Assembly: GCA_046539045.1 (NCBI GenBank)
Contig: JBKHHU010000010.1
Span: forward strand, 1-36,945
Direction of reading: 5' to 3'
DNA: 36,945 bases
Origin: JBKHHU01 sp046539045
Lineage (GTDB): Bacteria > Planctomycetota > Phycisphaerae > SM23-33
The notes beneath the pieces are model-generated. The model was not told where the DNA came from and made no database searches. It worked only from the letters and a program-made list of their open reading frames with translations. Positions 22,543-32,258 of this stretch are shown here, piece by piece. Made by a program: the position numbers and the translations under genes. Each line of letters opens with the position of its first letter. The first letter of the stretch is position 1.

Positions 22543-24525
22543 ATGGCCCAAGAGATCGTGAAAGGTTCGGTCGAGCGACAGACCGGCAGGACCAGTCTCC
22601 TGATCATTGGTATCCTCGTCGGCGGTATGCTCGTCCTGAATTCCTACATCGCCGAGTTCCTCTTCGCCGATCAAGCCGACCCCAGAACCGGGCGCAATGC
22701 CTACAGCGATTTCCTCGCGCTGCTCGGGGCGCTGCTGCTGGGTGCGCCGGTGATCGTCTACGCCATCAAGGAACTCATCCGCGGGCACGCCCACATGGAC
22801 GAACTCGTTGCCCTGTCCGTGGTTGCGGCCATCGCCGCCATCGACTACAAGGCGGCGGGGGCGGTTGCGTTCTTCCTGCTCATGGCCAACTTCATCGAAA
22901 CCCGCACCGCGCTGGGAGCCCGGGCGAGCATCGAAAGCCTGCTGCACCTGTCGCCCAAGAAGGCCCACCGCATAAAGGACGACGGCACCGAAGAGATGGT
23001 CGACCCGCGCCAGCTACGACCCGGCGATATCGTCCGCGTCCGCCCCGGTGACAACGTCCCTGCCGACGGGAACATCATTTCCGGCTCCAGCAGTATCAAT
23101 CAGGCGAACATCACCGGCGAATCGCTCCCGGTGGACAAGAGCGTCGGCGACGAGGTCTTCTCCGGAACCAACAACCTCGCCGGCGCCATCGATGTCAAGG
23201 TCAGCCGAGCCGGGGAAGATACGACCCTCGGCAAGGTGCGGAAGCTGATTCTCGAGGCGGAAAAAACCAAGATCCCGATCATGCGGCTGATCGACCGCTA
23301 TGCGGCGTTCTATACGCCGACGGTTCTGATGGTGGCCGGGACGGTGCTGTTCATCACCCGCGACATGTCACGAACCGTGACGATGCTGGTCGTCGCCTGC
23401 CCGTCGGCGTTGATCCTGGCCGTGCCGACCGCGATGGTGGCCGCCCTGAGCTGTGCAGCCAGACTGGGCATTCTGGTCAAGGACGTGTCCAACGTCGAAC
23501 ACGCAAAGGACTTGACCGCGTTCCTGTTCGACAAGACCGGGACGTTGACCACCGGCGAGTTGAGCGTCTCGCGGATGATGCCCGCCCCCGATGTAGACGG
23601 GGCGGAACTGCTGGCAAACGCTGCCTCGGCAGAGCAGCTGTCCAAGCACCCGGTCGCCCGGGCGGTCGTGCAGGTGGCCGAGAAAGCCCGCGTTGAGCTT
23701 GAGGAGCCCACGGAATTCGAGGAAGTGTCCGGCCGGGGCGTGCGGGCGAAGATCGACGGAGAGATGATCATCGTCGGGCGGAAGACGTGGCTGGAGGAAC
23801 TCGGGCACGATTTCAGCCTGATGGCCGACGAGAAATACCAGGAACCGGAAGGCCTCAGCACGCTGTACGTGGTGCGGGACGGGCGAATTCTCGGCTGGAT
23901 CGGCCTGTCCGACAGCACCCGCGAAGAGGCCCGCCTGGCGATGGAAGAACTGCGGGAGCTGGGTCTGAAGGAACTGGTGATGGTGACCGGTGACCGCTGG
24001 TCGGTCGCCCGGCGGGTGGCACGGGATCTCGGAGCGACCGAAGTGCAGGCCGAGGTCCTTCCCAGTGACAAACTTGAGCTCGTGGACGCCCTGAAAGAGC
24101 AGGGGCATACCGTGGCGGTGGTTGGCGACGGCGTGAACGACGCCCCGGCCTTGGCGGCGGGCGATCTGTCCATCGCGATGGGGGCAGCAGGTTCGGACGT
24201 GGCGATCAACTCCGCGAGCATCGCGCTGATGAACAACGACCTGCGTCGCCTTCCGTTCCTGATCCGGCTGAGTCGCCGGACCTCGCAGGTGATTCACCAG
24301 AACCTGATCTTTGGCGTGGTCTTCATCATTTTCTTCGAGATTCTGGCCGGCCTGGGATACATGAACCCGGTCGCCGGTGCGATTCTGCACCTGTTCGCGG
24401 CGACGGTAGTCATCTTCAACAGTGCTCGGTTGGTTCGTTTTGGTGAGGAAATGCACGAGGAAGATCGAAGACGGGGCAGGGAGCCCCAGCGGCGAGTGAA
24501 GACCGAAGCGGTCTCCCCCGCATAG
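22543..24525 (+). CDS. P1B-type heavy-metal ATPase with a CPS motif
   Basis: The 660-residue ion pump has the complete P-type machinery: TGES actuator loop (191-194), phosphorylation site DKTGTLT at Asp330, the P1B-specific SKHPVA (His369-Pro370) and GDGVNDAP hinge (528-535). There is no N-terminal metal-binding (HMA) domain; the protein enters its first membrane helix at about residue 19. The membrane metal-site motif is CPS (286-288) instead of CPC, CPH or SPC, so the transported metal cannot be predicted from the usual classes. The ATG at 22543 follows GGAG. It is convergent with an ABC permease and shows no adjacent metal regulator or chaperone. Confidence 0.93.
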   Translation: MAQEIVKGSVERQTGRTSLLIIGILVGGMLVLNSYIAEFLFADQADPRTGRNAYSDFLALLGALLLGAPVIVYAIKELIRGHAHMDELVALSVVAAIAAIDYKAAGAVAFFLLMANFIETRTALGARASIESLLHLSPKKAHRIKDDGTEEMVDPRQLRPGDIVRVRPGDNVPADGNIISGSSSINQANITGESLPVDKSVGDEVFSGTNNLAGAIDVKVSRAGEDTTLGKVRKLILEAEKTKIPIMRLIDRYAAFYTPTVLMVAGTVLFITRDMSRTVTMLVVACPSALILAVPTAMVAALSCAARLGILVKDVSNVEHAKDLTAFLFDKTGTLTTGELSVSRMMPAPDVDGAELLANAASAEQLSKHPVARAVVQVAEKARVELEEPTEFEEVSGRGVRAKIDGEMIIVGRKTWLEELGHDFSLMADEKYQEPEGLSTLYVVRDGRILGWIGLSDSTREEARLAMEELRELGLKELVMVTGDRWSVARRVARDLGATEVQAEVLPSDKLELVDALKEQGHTVAVVGDGVNDAPALAAGDLSIAMGAAGSDVAINSASIALMNNDLRRLPFLIRLSRRTSQVIHQNLIFGVVFIIFFEILAGLGYMNPVAGAILHLFAATVVIFNSARLVRFGEEMHEEDRRRGREPQRRVKTEAVSPA

Positions 24526-24540
24526 CAGGGCCACCACCGG

Positions 24541-24568
24541 CCGGGCGATTTACCGACAAATCGCCCGG
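24541..24568. terminator. Bidirectional hairpin between convergent genes
   Basis: CCGGGCGATTT (24541-24551) pairs perfectly with AAATCGCCCGG (24558-24568) around a 6-base loop, midway between the stop codons of the P-type ATPase and the ABC permease. It lacks a long T-run but is well placed to stop both transcripts. Confidence 0.6.
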
Positions 24569-24585
24569 GAAGATGAATCGGACAC

Positions 24586-25983
24586 TCAGGCAGTAGCAGA
24601 GGCGAAATGACGACGCGAGCCCGGCAACAACAGGACCAGCAGCACCGCGGCCTCGAGCACCAGCTCGAGTACGAGCTTTGCCGAATCCTGGAAGACCGGA
24701 AGCGCTTCGTGGGCACCGGGAATCAGCAGGGCGGCGACGTTTCGCAGCGCCAGCAGGGCCACCACCGCCACGACCAGGTAGTAGCTCCACTTTTTGCCTC
24801 TTCCGAAGTAGCCCCAGAATATCCAGGTCAGCACGCCGGCGACGATCAGTCCGACGATCACACCGATCCCGGCTGCGTTGCGGTAGACCGGGAGCGAGAC
24901 CATCACCAGGGCGACCAGCACCGCGGCGACCGAGGCGGCCCGTCCGGCCCATGCCACCAGTCCCACCAGGGCAGGAAGGCTGGAATCGGTCGTTCCGCCC
25001 GCCAGTTCGCGATGCTGGAACGCGATCACGCCCACCGACAGCACGGCGATGACGTACAGCAGGCAGTAAAGCCCCGCCAGCAGAACCACGGTGCCCGGGA
25101 TGGTCTTCTCCATCGTCAGGGCGTCCAGCGGGTAGAAGAACGTCAGCTTCACCACCAGCCAGCTGAGTGCCTTGACCACGAAGATGTCGCGGCTTTCCTG
25201 GTTGAACAGGAACGGGTGCATCGAACCCAGGAAGAACGCACCGGCACAGACCAGCAGCGTCATGACCTGCCCGAAACGCGTGCTGGCGGCCACCGCAACG
25301 GCAGTGAACACCAGAACGGCCATGAAAATCAGGGCAACTCCCAGCAGGATCTGCGAGTCGATGCCCTGGCCGAACGGGACGATCTTCCAGCCCTTGCCGA
25401 CAAACGCGATGACCAGCATCGCCAGCGTCAGGAAAATCAGCAGGTTGTAGACCAACCCGGAAACGAAATTCCAACCGAAGAAGAAATTGCCCGCCAGGGC
25501 GATGATCAGCGCCGCCGCGGCGCAGCTGACGCCGATGATGATCACCGGCCAGTCGATCGGATCCGAGGCGGCCGGCACCACCTTGTGTCTGACGGTCATG
25601 AGGAATACCAGCGTACAGAGATAAAACGCCAGCAGCACGGCCGTGGCGACTCCGAGGAATTTGCCTCCGAGGAAGGTCACTCTTCCGACCGGTTTGGCGA
25701 TGACCGTCAGGACGGTCCGTTCGCGGATTTCCTTGCTGAGCACGCTGGAGGCGCTGAAGGCGGAGACGAGCAATCCGGACACCAGCAGGGTGCTCATACC
25801 GAGGTTGACGAGCATTTGCTGGTCGGTTTTGTGGTAATCTCCGCCGGCGGTGCCCATGGTCCAGTTGGACAGGGGCAGGTCGATGACCAGCACGACAAAA
25901 GTCACCGCCAGGAGCACGGCAAAGATCGGCTGACGAATGGTTTGCGTGAACGTGTTTTTGCTGATCGCCCAGAGAGTATTCAT
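24586..25983 (-). CDS. ABC-2 type transporter permease
   Basis: The 465-residue product has about ten to eleven hydrophobic segments. After the first helix (residues ~18-37) comes SSVLSKEIRERTVLTVIAKP followed by VGRVTFLGGKFLGV, the ABC-2/NosY-type coupling region in which 'R-T...KP.SR....GK' is conserved. The same pattern appears in the second permease at 32258-34180, so both may work with the ATPase at 31011-32258. The gene is divergent from the SPFH cluster across a 170 bp shared upstream region. There is no clear ribosome-binding site before the ATG at 25983. The substrate is unknown. Confidence 0.82.
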   Translation of the reverse strand: MNTLWAISKNTFTQTIRQPIFAVLLAVTFVVLVIDLPLSNWTMGTAGGDYHKTDQQMLVNLGMSTLLVSGLLVSAFSASSVLSKEIRERTVLTVIAKPVGRVTFLGGKFLGVATAVLLAFYLCTLVFLMTVRHKVVPAASDPIDWPVIIIGVSCAAAALIIALAGNFFFGWNFVSGLVYNLLIFLTLAMLVIAFVGKGWKIVPFGQGIDSQILLGVALIFMAVLVFTAVAVAASTRFGQVMTLLVCAGAFFLGSMHPFLFNQESRDIFVVKALSWLVVKLTFFYPLDALTMEKTIPGTVVLLAGLYCLLYVIAVLSVGVIAFQHRELAGGTTDSSLPALVGLVAWAGRAASVAAVLVALVMVSLPVYRNAAGIGVIVGLIVAGVLTWIFWGYFGRGKKWSYYLVVAVVALLALRNVAALLIPGAHEALPVFQDSAKLVLELVLEAAVLLVLLLPGSRRHFASATA

Positions 25984-26153
25984 AGAGTGTCACACATTCG
26001 TAATAGCTTGGACAATGGACGCGACATCGCTGTTCATACGGCCCGCGGCAGGGAAAGTTCCCGGCTGGTGGGGCGAATTGTAGCGCGAAATGCCCTTCGG
26101 GAGCAAGCGCCTGCCTGCAGCGATGTTCGCAGAAAACGGGAGTCAGTTCAGTA

Positions 26154-28505
26154 ATGATAGGACAGGGACGAGGAAAAAACGTCGCCATCGGAGGCGCACT
26201 GCTGCAGTTGCTGCTGATGATCGGCACGTTCCTGATCTGGTACCTCACCGGTTCGTTGGCTGCGATGGGCGCCTTCTGGGTGCTGATCGCGGGGGTGCTG
26301 ATCTGGGTGTTCACCATGCTGCTGTTCTACGTTCGCCAGCTTGCCGAGCGGGAACGCGTAGAGCATGAGGAAATCGCCCGTCGCGGGACGACACAGACCA
26401 TCTTCGAAGGCGAAGGCGACGAGGAATCCCGCCCCGCGGCAAGTCGGGCACGTGTCGTGGAGAAGTGGCTGGTGCCTTCCTTCACGCTGCTGCTGGTGGT
26501 GTACAACGTGGGCATGGGCCTGTTCATGCTCCTGCTGTACCTGCGCGGGAAGGAGCCGTCACTGGGCACCGAGTTCCTGACCGGGAGCATGATTTTCGTG
26601 GTGCTGTTCGCGGTGGGAGCCTTCCTGTTCAGCCGCTACGCGGTGGGCATGGCCAAGGCGCAGCAGTGGCGACCGCTACGGGCGCCGGGTAGCTTCCTGG
26701 CCTTGTGCGCCCTGATCTTCGCTGCGATGTTCGCTGCCCTGATCGCCGCCTATTCCGGCAAGTACTACATGGTCGATTACGTGATCGCTCACGTGATCCC
26801 CGCGGTGCAGATCATCCTGGCCGTGGAGTATCTGCTGAACTTCGTGCTGGACCTGTACCGGCCCCGCGTGCCCGGTGAGGAAGAGCGCCTGAGCTTCGAC
26901 AGCCGCTTGTGCAACCTGATCGCCGACCCGGGGCGGATCGGTCATTCGATCGCCGAGACGCTCAATTACCAGTTCGGTTTCGAAGTCTCCAAGACGTGGT
27001 TCTACCGCCTGCTGGCCAAGGCGGCCTTCCCGCTGGTGGCTTTCGGCCTGCTGGTGCTTTTTCTGCTGTCCTCGGTAGTCATTGTCGATGAGGGCGAGCA
27101 GTACGTTCTCTTCCGCTGGGGAGACATTCAGCGAGAGCCGCTGCAGCCCGGATTGCACCTGAAGTGGCCTTGGCCGATCGAAACCGTCGAAGCCTACCAG
27201 ACCGAGCGCGTACGCGAAGTGCTGATGGGGCTGGATGAACATACCTCCCACCGCAAGGCGTTCGTCAAAGCCGGCCGGGAACGGGAGCTGATGCTCTGGA
27301 CCGAAGAGCACGGCCATCGCGCCGAGCAGAGCTTCATCATCGCTGTTCCGCCCGAGCAGCGGGCCGGCATGGGCCGGCAAGGCGCCGCCAGCGAAGGCCC
27401 GCCCCCGGTGATGCTCATCAAAATCGGCGTATCGATGACTTATGTGGTCGAAGATCCCCTCAAATTCGGCTACACCTACCGCCGGCCGGAAAAACTTATC
27501 GAATGCATTGGCCATCAGGAACTGACCAAATACGTCGCCACGGCCACCATGTTCTCCGATCCGACCGAAGACGACGAAAGCGATGTCCGGTCGCTGTTGA
27601 CCGACGGCAAGCACGAGGCAGCCAAGCAACTGTGGACGCGGATCGTAGACCGCCTGAACAAGCTCGATCTGGGCGTGCGGGTGACGAATCTATCGATCGT
27701 CAACGCTCATCCGCCTGCGGAGGCCGCCAATGCATTTCAGGAAGTCCTTGCCGCCGAACGTGGTATCGAAGAGAAGATCTACACCGCCCAGGCCGAGGCC
27801 AACAGGATTCTCTCCCGCATTGCGGGCGATCCCAACCAGGCGTTGGAGCTGGCTCAGGCCATCCGGGCGCTGCAGGACCTGGAAGGACTGAAGACGATCC
27901 GGGCGGGCGATGAGGATTTCGACGAGCAACTTGAGAACATGATCAGTTCGGCCCGCACCGGAAGACAGCAGGTTCTCGAACAAACCGTCAACGAACGCGG
28001 ACTCAGCATGCCGCAGTTGAGCGAGGGACGGCTCGAGGAGATCCGGCAGCAACTGGCGACCGAGGAGACCGGCACAGCCGAGCTGTACCGGGCCTGGCGG
28101 GATGCACTGAGCAACCTGCAGCGGTTGCAGGCCACCGACGACAAGCGACAGGTACTGGACGAACTGGTCGCCGAGGCGCGAACGCGGGCCGATCGGTTGT
28201 TCGACCAGGCACTGGGCCTCCCGGCGGGGGAAATCGCCAAGGCCCGCGCCGCCCGCTGGAAGAAGGAACTGGCCGAGAGAGCCCGCAGCGAAGCGTTCCG
28301 GCGGGAGGTCCTCGCCAGCCGGTACACGCCCAGGCTCTACCGCCTGAACAAGTACCTGGACGTCTGGGACGAGATCCTTCCGAGCATGCGGAAATACATT
28401 CTCGCGACCGAGAAGCCTGAAGAGATCGAGATTCGGCTGAATCTCCAAGAGAAGTCCGGGCTGACGGCGGGCACCACGTTCCGTCCGGAAGGGACGCGCG
28501 ACTAG
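26154..28505 (+). CDS. SPFH/band-7 protein fused to a multi-pass membrane domain (HflK-like)
   Basis: The 783-residue product begins with about six membrane helices (roughly 11-31, 38-60, 105-130, 142-162, 179-200, 206-232), a cytoplasmic or periplasmic linker, and a seventh helix (288-311). A band-7 domain follows, opening VVIVDEGEQYVLFRWG and PGLHLKWPWPIETVEAY. Residues of about 530-740 are long charged helices, including the AERGIEEKIYTAQAEANRIL stretch typical of HflK/stomatin coiled coils, then extra helical sequence. Typical HflK has one helix and about 400 residues, so the N-terminal domain is an unusual addition. GGGAG precedes the ATG. It is first of three tandem SPFH genes. Function is inferred: scaffold of a membrane microdomain. 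Confidence 0.85.
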   Translation: MIGQGRGKNVAIGGALLQLLLMIGTFLIWYLTGSLAAMGAFWVLIAGVLIWVFTMLLFYVRQLAERERVEHEEIARRGTTQTIFEGEGDEESRPAASRARVVEKWLVPSFTLLLVVYNVGMGLFMLLLYLRGKEPSLGTEFLTGSMIFVVLFAVGAFLFSRYAVGMAKAQQWRPLRAPGSFLALCALIFAAMFAALIAAYSGKYYMVDYVIAHVIPAVQIILAVEYLLNFVLDLYRPRVPGEEERLSFDSRLCNLIADPGRIGHSIAETLNYQFGFEVSKTWFYRLLAKAAFPLVAFGLLVLFLLSSVVIVDEGEQYVLFRWGDIQREPLQPGLHLKWPWPIETVEAYQTERVREVLMGLDEHTSHRKAFVKAGRERELMLWTEEHGHRAEQSFIIAVPPEQRAGMGRQGAASEGPPPVMLIKIGVSMTYVVEDPLKFGYTYRRPEKLIECIGHQELTKYVATATMFSDPTEDDESDVRSLLTDGKHEAAKQLWTRIVDRLNKLDLGVRVTNLSIVNAHPPAEAANAFQEVLAAERGIEEKIYTAQAEANRILSRIAGDPNQALELAQAIRALQDLEGLKTIRAGDEDFDEQLENMISSARTGRQQVLEQTVNERGLSMPQLSEGRLEEIRQQLATEETGTAELYRAWRDALSNLQRLQATDDKRQVLDELVAEARTRADRLFDQALGLPAGEIAKARAARWKKELAERARSEAFRREVLASRYTPRLYRLNKYLDVWDEILPSMRKYILATEKPEEIEIRLNLQEKSGLTAGTTFRPEGTRD

Positions 28506-28577
28506 GTCATGCGAAACCGTACAACGAAGTCATCGAATTGCAAATTCATACGTCATAGAGCGTAAAGGGCTGAAAAC

Positions 28578-29576
28578 ATGATGAAACACATAGGAGTCGT
28601 CGCCATTGCGGCACTGGTTCTGATCGGGCTGGGCGTGTACACGTTCACCTACAAGACCTACGAACCCCGGGACATCGACATCGTCACCCGGTTCGGCGAA
28701 GTGCAGGAGATCAACGCCGGAGCCGAAGGTGCCGGTCTGCACGCCAAATGGCCGTACCCGTTCGAGCAGGTGACCGAGTACGACGCGCGGATTCATATTC
28801 TCGAGAGTCCGCACATGGAAGTCACCACCAACGACAAGCGGAACCTGTTGGTCACGGCCTTCTGCACGTGGAAGATCGGCCAGCCCGAGAAGTTCTATTC
28901 CAAGATCAAGTACGTCGATCAGGCCGAGGACCGGCTCCGCACCCAGTTGAAGGGGCAGGTCCAGGGCGTGGTCGCCCGACACCGGTTGGGTGAGCTGGTC
29001 AACACCGATCCGGAAAAGATGATGCTGGGCGACATGGAAGAGCAAATGGTCAGCGGGTACACCGATTCGGACGGCAAGCAGGTTCCGGGCCTCAAGCAGA
29101 CCATGAGCGAGGACTACGGGATCGACGTGATCATGATCGGCATCAAATCGGTCGGCCTGCCGCAGCAGATCAGCCAGGCCGTGATCGATTCGATGATCGC
29201 CGAGCGCAACAAGGAAGCCGAGAAGTACCGTGCCCGCGGCGACACCCAGCTGATCACGATCAAGAACCGTGCCGACGCCGCTCGAGACCAGATTCTCGCC
29301 TTTGCCGATCGCAAGGGACGCGAGATCCGCGCCCGGGCCGACCTGGAAGCCGCCCAGTACTACCAGGAGTTCCGCGGGAATGAGGAACTGGCCATGTACC
29401 TGCGGTATCTCGAGACGCTTCGCAAGCTCAAGAACGGGTCGACCACGATGGTCATGGACGGCACGGCCATCCCGGCCGTTCGCTGGTTCAGTGAAGGGCC
29501 CAGCCTGCCCGCCGGCCCGCCGGTGCCGACCACCGGAGACGCCGCGCCGATCGAGGCGACCGACGCAACGGACTGA
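28578..29576 (+). CDS. hflC: HflC-like SPFH/band-7 protein
   Basis: The 332-residue product has a single N-terminal membrane anchor (residues ~5-23) and a band-7 domain that opens EPRDIDIVTRFGEVQ and continues AGLHAKWPYPFEQVTEYD, matching HflC. The C-terminal coiled coil contains MIAERNKEAEKYRARGD, the HflC 'RAxGE' element, and ends in a Pro-rich tail. HflC normally pairs with HflK in a cage around the FtsH protease. No ftsH is in this window. AAAGGG lies 8 bases upstream of the ATG. It is 72 bases from the previous SPFH gene and 58 from the next, all on one strand, which suggests an operon. Confidence 0.9.
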   Translation: MMKHIGVVAIAALVLIGLGVYTFTYKTYEPRDIDIVTRFGEVQEINAGAEGAGLHAKWPYPFEQVTEYDARIHILESPHMEVTTNDKRNLLVTAFCTWKIGQPEKFYSKIKYVDQAEDRLRTQLKGQVQGVVARHRLGELVNTDPEKMMLGDMEEQMVSGYTDSDGKQVPGLKQTMSEDYGIDVIMIGIKSVGLPQQISQAVIDSMIAERNKEAEKYRARGDTQLITIKNRADAARDQILAFADRKGREIRARADLEAAQYYQEFRGNEELAMYLRYLETLRKLKNGSTTMVMDGTAIPAVRWFSEGPSLPAGPPVPTTGDAAPIEATDATD

Positions 29577-29634
29577 AGCGTCTGGGCGAGGTAACTTCCC
29601 GTCGACTGTGTTCTGAGAATGGACCGAGAAATTC

Positions 29635-31008
29635 ATGCCTGAAGATAGAAACAACAAGTTGGACCCCTCCGATCAGCCGCGGGTGAACTTCCAGCCGTAC
29701 AGCCCGGATGAGAGCCAGGACCAGGCTACCCGGAGCCTTGCCGACGCCTTGCGCGTGGGCTTTCGCCTGCTGACATTCATCATGCTGCTCGTGCTGGTCA
29801 TGTTCGCCCTGAGCGGGTTCGAGTCGGTGGACTCCGGCGAGATGGCCGTCAAGTACATGCTGGGCGACGTCGGCCCGGAATCGGTCGTCGGCCCGGGCCT
29901 GGCGTACACCTTGCCTTTCCCGTTCGGCGAGATCGAGAAGATCAACACCCGCGATCGCGAGATGATCGTCGAGGAATTCTGGCTGCCGGAGACCCCGGGA
30001 GAGAAGTTGACCCAGGAAGGCCTGCGGGGCCGGCGGGTGACCGAAGCCGGCCTGCGCCCCGGTGTGGACGGTGCGCTGCTGACCGGCGACCGTTACCTGA
30101 TCCACGCCCGGCCGACCGTGACATGGTCTGTCCAGACCAACACCGGCGACGTTCTCCGGTTCGTCCGAAACGTGCAGGACGCGGATAGACTGGTATACTC
30201 GGCGGTGTGTTCGGCGGCAGTGCGGGTCGCGGCGACCATGACCGCCGAGTCCATCTACCGCGGAGGCAAGGATCGGCTCTTCGCCGGCACGCGGGAGTTG
30301 GCCCAGAAGCGTCTGGACCAGATGCAGACCGGGATCCGCATCGGATCGATCGCCGGGGTGGTGTCCGTACCGGTCCGCGCCATCGCTGCGTATGACGCAG
30401 CCGGCACGGCCGACAGCCAGTTCCAGCGGCGACGGGACCTGGCAATCCGCAATGCCCAGACTACCCTCAGCACCACCGCGGGCGAAGCCTACATGGAACT
30501 GGTCGGGCGGCCTTGGGCGGAGAACCAGCAGCGGCAGCGTCGGCAGGCCCAGGCCGAGGGGCGGGAGTACGACCTGGTCGGACAGTATATCGCCGCCCGC
30601 GAGGCCGACGAGGATGACCGGGCCGCGGAAATCCTCCGGAAGATCGACCGCCTTCTGGTCAGCACCGCCGTGGCCGGTGAGGCCAACCAGGTGGTGGAGC
30701 AGGCACAAACCTACCGGGCCCGCTACGTGCAGGCGCTGCGCGGCAGGCTCAAACGCTTCAACGATCTGCGCAAGGGTGTGGAGACCGAGAAGGACATGAA
30801 GGTCCTGATCAACCGTCTGTGGGCGGACACGCTGGAAGAGATCCGCCGGAGCCCGACGCTGGAAACCGTGGATCTGAAGGGCACCGAGAAGGTCCTCAAT
30901 ATCGACCGCGATCCGGAAGTCGCCAACCGGCGTGCCGAGGAAGCGCTGAGGCAAGAGGAGCCCGAAGTGCCGGAAGATGAAGCGCCCGACCGGGACGACA
31001 GGAACTGA
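29635..31008 (+). CDS. hflK: HflK-like SPFH/band-7 protein
   Basis: The 457-residue product has a hydrophilic N-terminus, one membrane anchor (about 42-60) and a band-7 domain (GFESVDSGEMAVKYMLGDVG, then GPGLAYTLPFPFGEIEKI), in the HflK arrangement. An insertion of about 50 residues lies between the second and third conserved blocks (EEFWLPETPGEKLTQ...). Long charged helices follow from about residue 260 to 420, and the C-terminus is very acidic. It is diverged from enterobacterial HflK, so the symbol marks a family role rather than proven orthology. It is followed 2 bases after its stop by the ABC ATPase gene, which argues for a joint function. Confidence 0.85.
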   Translation: MPEDRNNKLDPSDQPRVNFQPYSPDESQDQATRSLADALRVGFRLLTFIMLLVLVMFALSGFESVDSGEMAVKYMLGDVGPESVVGPGLAYTLPFPFGEIEKINTRDREMIVEEFWLPETPGEKLTQEGLRGRRVTEAGLRPGVDGALLTGDRYLIHARPTVTWSVQTNTGDVLRFVRNVQDADRLVYSAVCSAAVRVAATMTAESIYRGGKDRLFAGTRELAQKRLDQMQTGIRIGSIAGVVSVPVRAIAAYDAAGTADSQFQRRRDLAIRNAQTTLSTTAGEAYMELVGRPWAENQQRQRRQAQAEGREYDLVGQYIAAREADEDDRAAEILRKIDRLLVSTAVAGEANQVVEQAQTYRARYVQALRGRLKRFNDLRKGVETEKDMKVLINRLWADTLEEIRRSPTLETVDLKGTEKVLNIDRDPEVANRRAEEALRQEEPEVPEDEAPDRDDRN

Positions 31009-31010
31009 TA

Positions 31011-32258
31011 ATGGTCGAACTGAATGAAACCGTAATCGCCACCGCCGGGCTGACGAAGGTCTTCCGCGACTTCTGGCTGCGGGAGAAAGTCACGGCTGTG
31101 GATGATCTGGACGTTGTCATCGAGCCCAGGCAGGTATACGGGCTGCTCGGTCCCAACGGGTCCGGCAAGAGCACGACGATCAAGATGGTCCTCGGGCTGC
31201 TGTTCCCGACGCGGGGGCGGATCGCCGTCTTCGGCAAACCGCCGACGGACGTGGCGGTCAAATCTCGCATCGGGTTCCTTCCCGAGGAGTCTTACCTGTA
31301 CCCGTTCCTCAACGCGCGTGAAACGCTGGACTACTACGGTCGGCTGTTCCACCAGCCCCGGCAGGAGCGTCAGCGCCGCACTGAGATGCTGCTGGAGATG
31401 GTCGGCCTGAAGGGCGTGGCGTTCCGGCGCGTGGGCGAGTACTCCAAGGGCATGCAGCGGCGAATCGGCCTGGCCCAGGCGCTGATCAACGACCCGGACC
31501 TGCTGATCCTCGACGAGCCGACCAGCGGGATGGACCCGATCGGTTCCAAGCAGTTCAAGGACGTCATCAAGATGCTGGCCGACCGCGGCAAGACGGTGCT
31601 CCTGTCCAGTCACCTGTTGGCCGACGTCGAGGACGTGTGCGACAAGGTGTGCATCCTCTACGGCGGGAAGAAACGCGCCGAAGGCACCATCGAGGACCTG
31701 CTGGCCAAGAAGTCTCAGACGCAATTGACCGTGGAGGACCTGGACCCGGCGACGCTGGGGCGCATCGAGAAATTCATTGCCGAATCCGGGAAAGACGTCC
31801 GCAGCGTCACCACCCCGCGAGACAAACTCGAATCGCTGTTCCTGAGGATCGTGGAAGAGGCCCAGACCAGCCGGATCAAGACCGGCGGGGCCGTCAGCGA
31901 CGGGAAGATGGCGGAGTTCCTGACCACGCCCGAGGAGCAGGGCGAGCAGTTGATCGAATCGCTTGTCAGCCCAGAACAGGTCGAACCCGAGCAGCCCGAG
32001 AAAGAAACCCCCGCCCCGGCAGAGCCGGAGAAAGCCCAGCCGCAGGAGGGTGTGCTGCAGGATCTTATCAGCTCTGCTGAAAAGGAAGAAGAGCCCGAGA
32101 AGGCTCCGGCGCCCGCGGCAGGGCCCACCCGGACGGAGAGCAATGAAGAGCAGCAGCGCCGGGCCGAAGAGCGTCGCAAGCAGGCGGCAGAGAATGCCGA
32201 CCGGGACGTTATCGAGGGGCTTCTGGGCCACGAGGATGACCAGGAGGAAAGCCGCTGA
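31011..32258 (+). CDS. ABC transporter ATPase with a long acidic C-terminal extension
   Basis: The 415-residue protein powers an ABC-2 type transporter. The ATPase core is complete: Walker A GPNGSGKS (47-54), signature YSKGM in place of LSGGQ (144-148), Walker B LLILDEP (164-170) and the following D-loop. After about residue 225 come a CcmA/NatA-like regulatory part and roughly 120 residues rich in Glu, Ala, Pro and Gln that look disordered or coiled. The stop is followed at once by the permease (TGATG overlap). AGGAA precedes the ATG. The unusual length and tail suggest contacts to another partner, possibly the SPFH proteins. Confidence 0.95.
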   Translation: MVELNETVIATAGLTKVFRDFWLREKVTAVDDLDVVIEPRQVYGLLGPNGSGKSTTIKMVLGLLFPTRGRIAVFGKPPTDVAVKSRIGFLPEESYLYPFLNARETLDYYGRLFHQPRQERQRRTEMLLEMVGLKGVAFRRVGEYSKGMQRRIGLAQALINDPDLLILDEPTSGMDPIGSKQFKDVIKMLADRGKTVLLSSHLLADVEDVCDKVCILYGGKKRAEGTIEDLLAKKSQTQLTVEDLDPATLGRIEKFIAESGKDVRSVTTPRDKLESLFLRIVEEAQTSRIKTGGAVSDGKMAEFLTTPEEQGEQLIESLVSPEQVEPEQPEKETPAPAEPEKAQPQEGVLQDLISSAEKEEEPEKAPAPAAGPTRTESNEEQQRRAEERRKQAAENADRDVIEGLLGHEDDQEESR

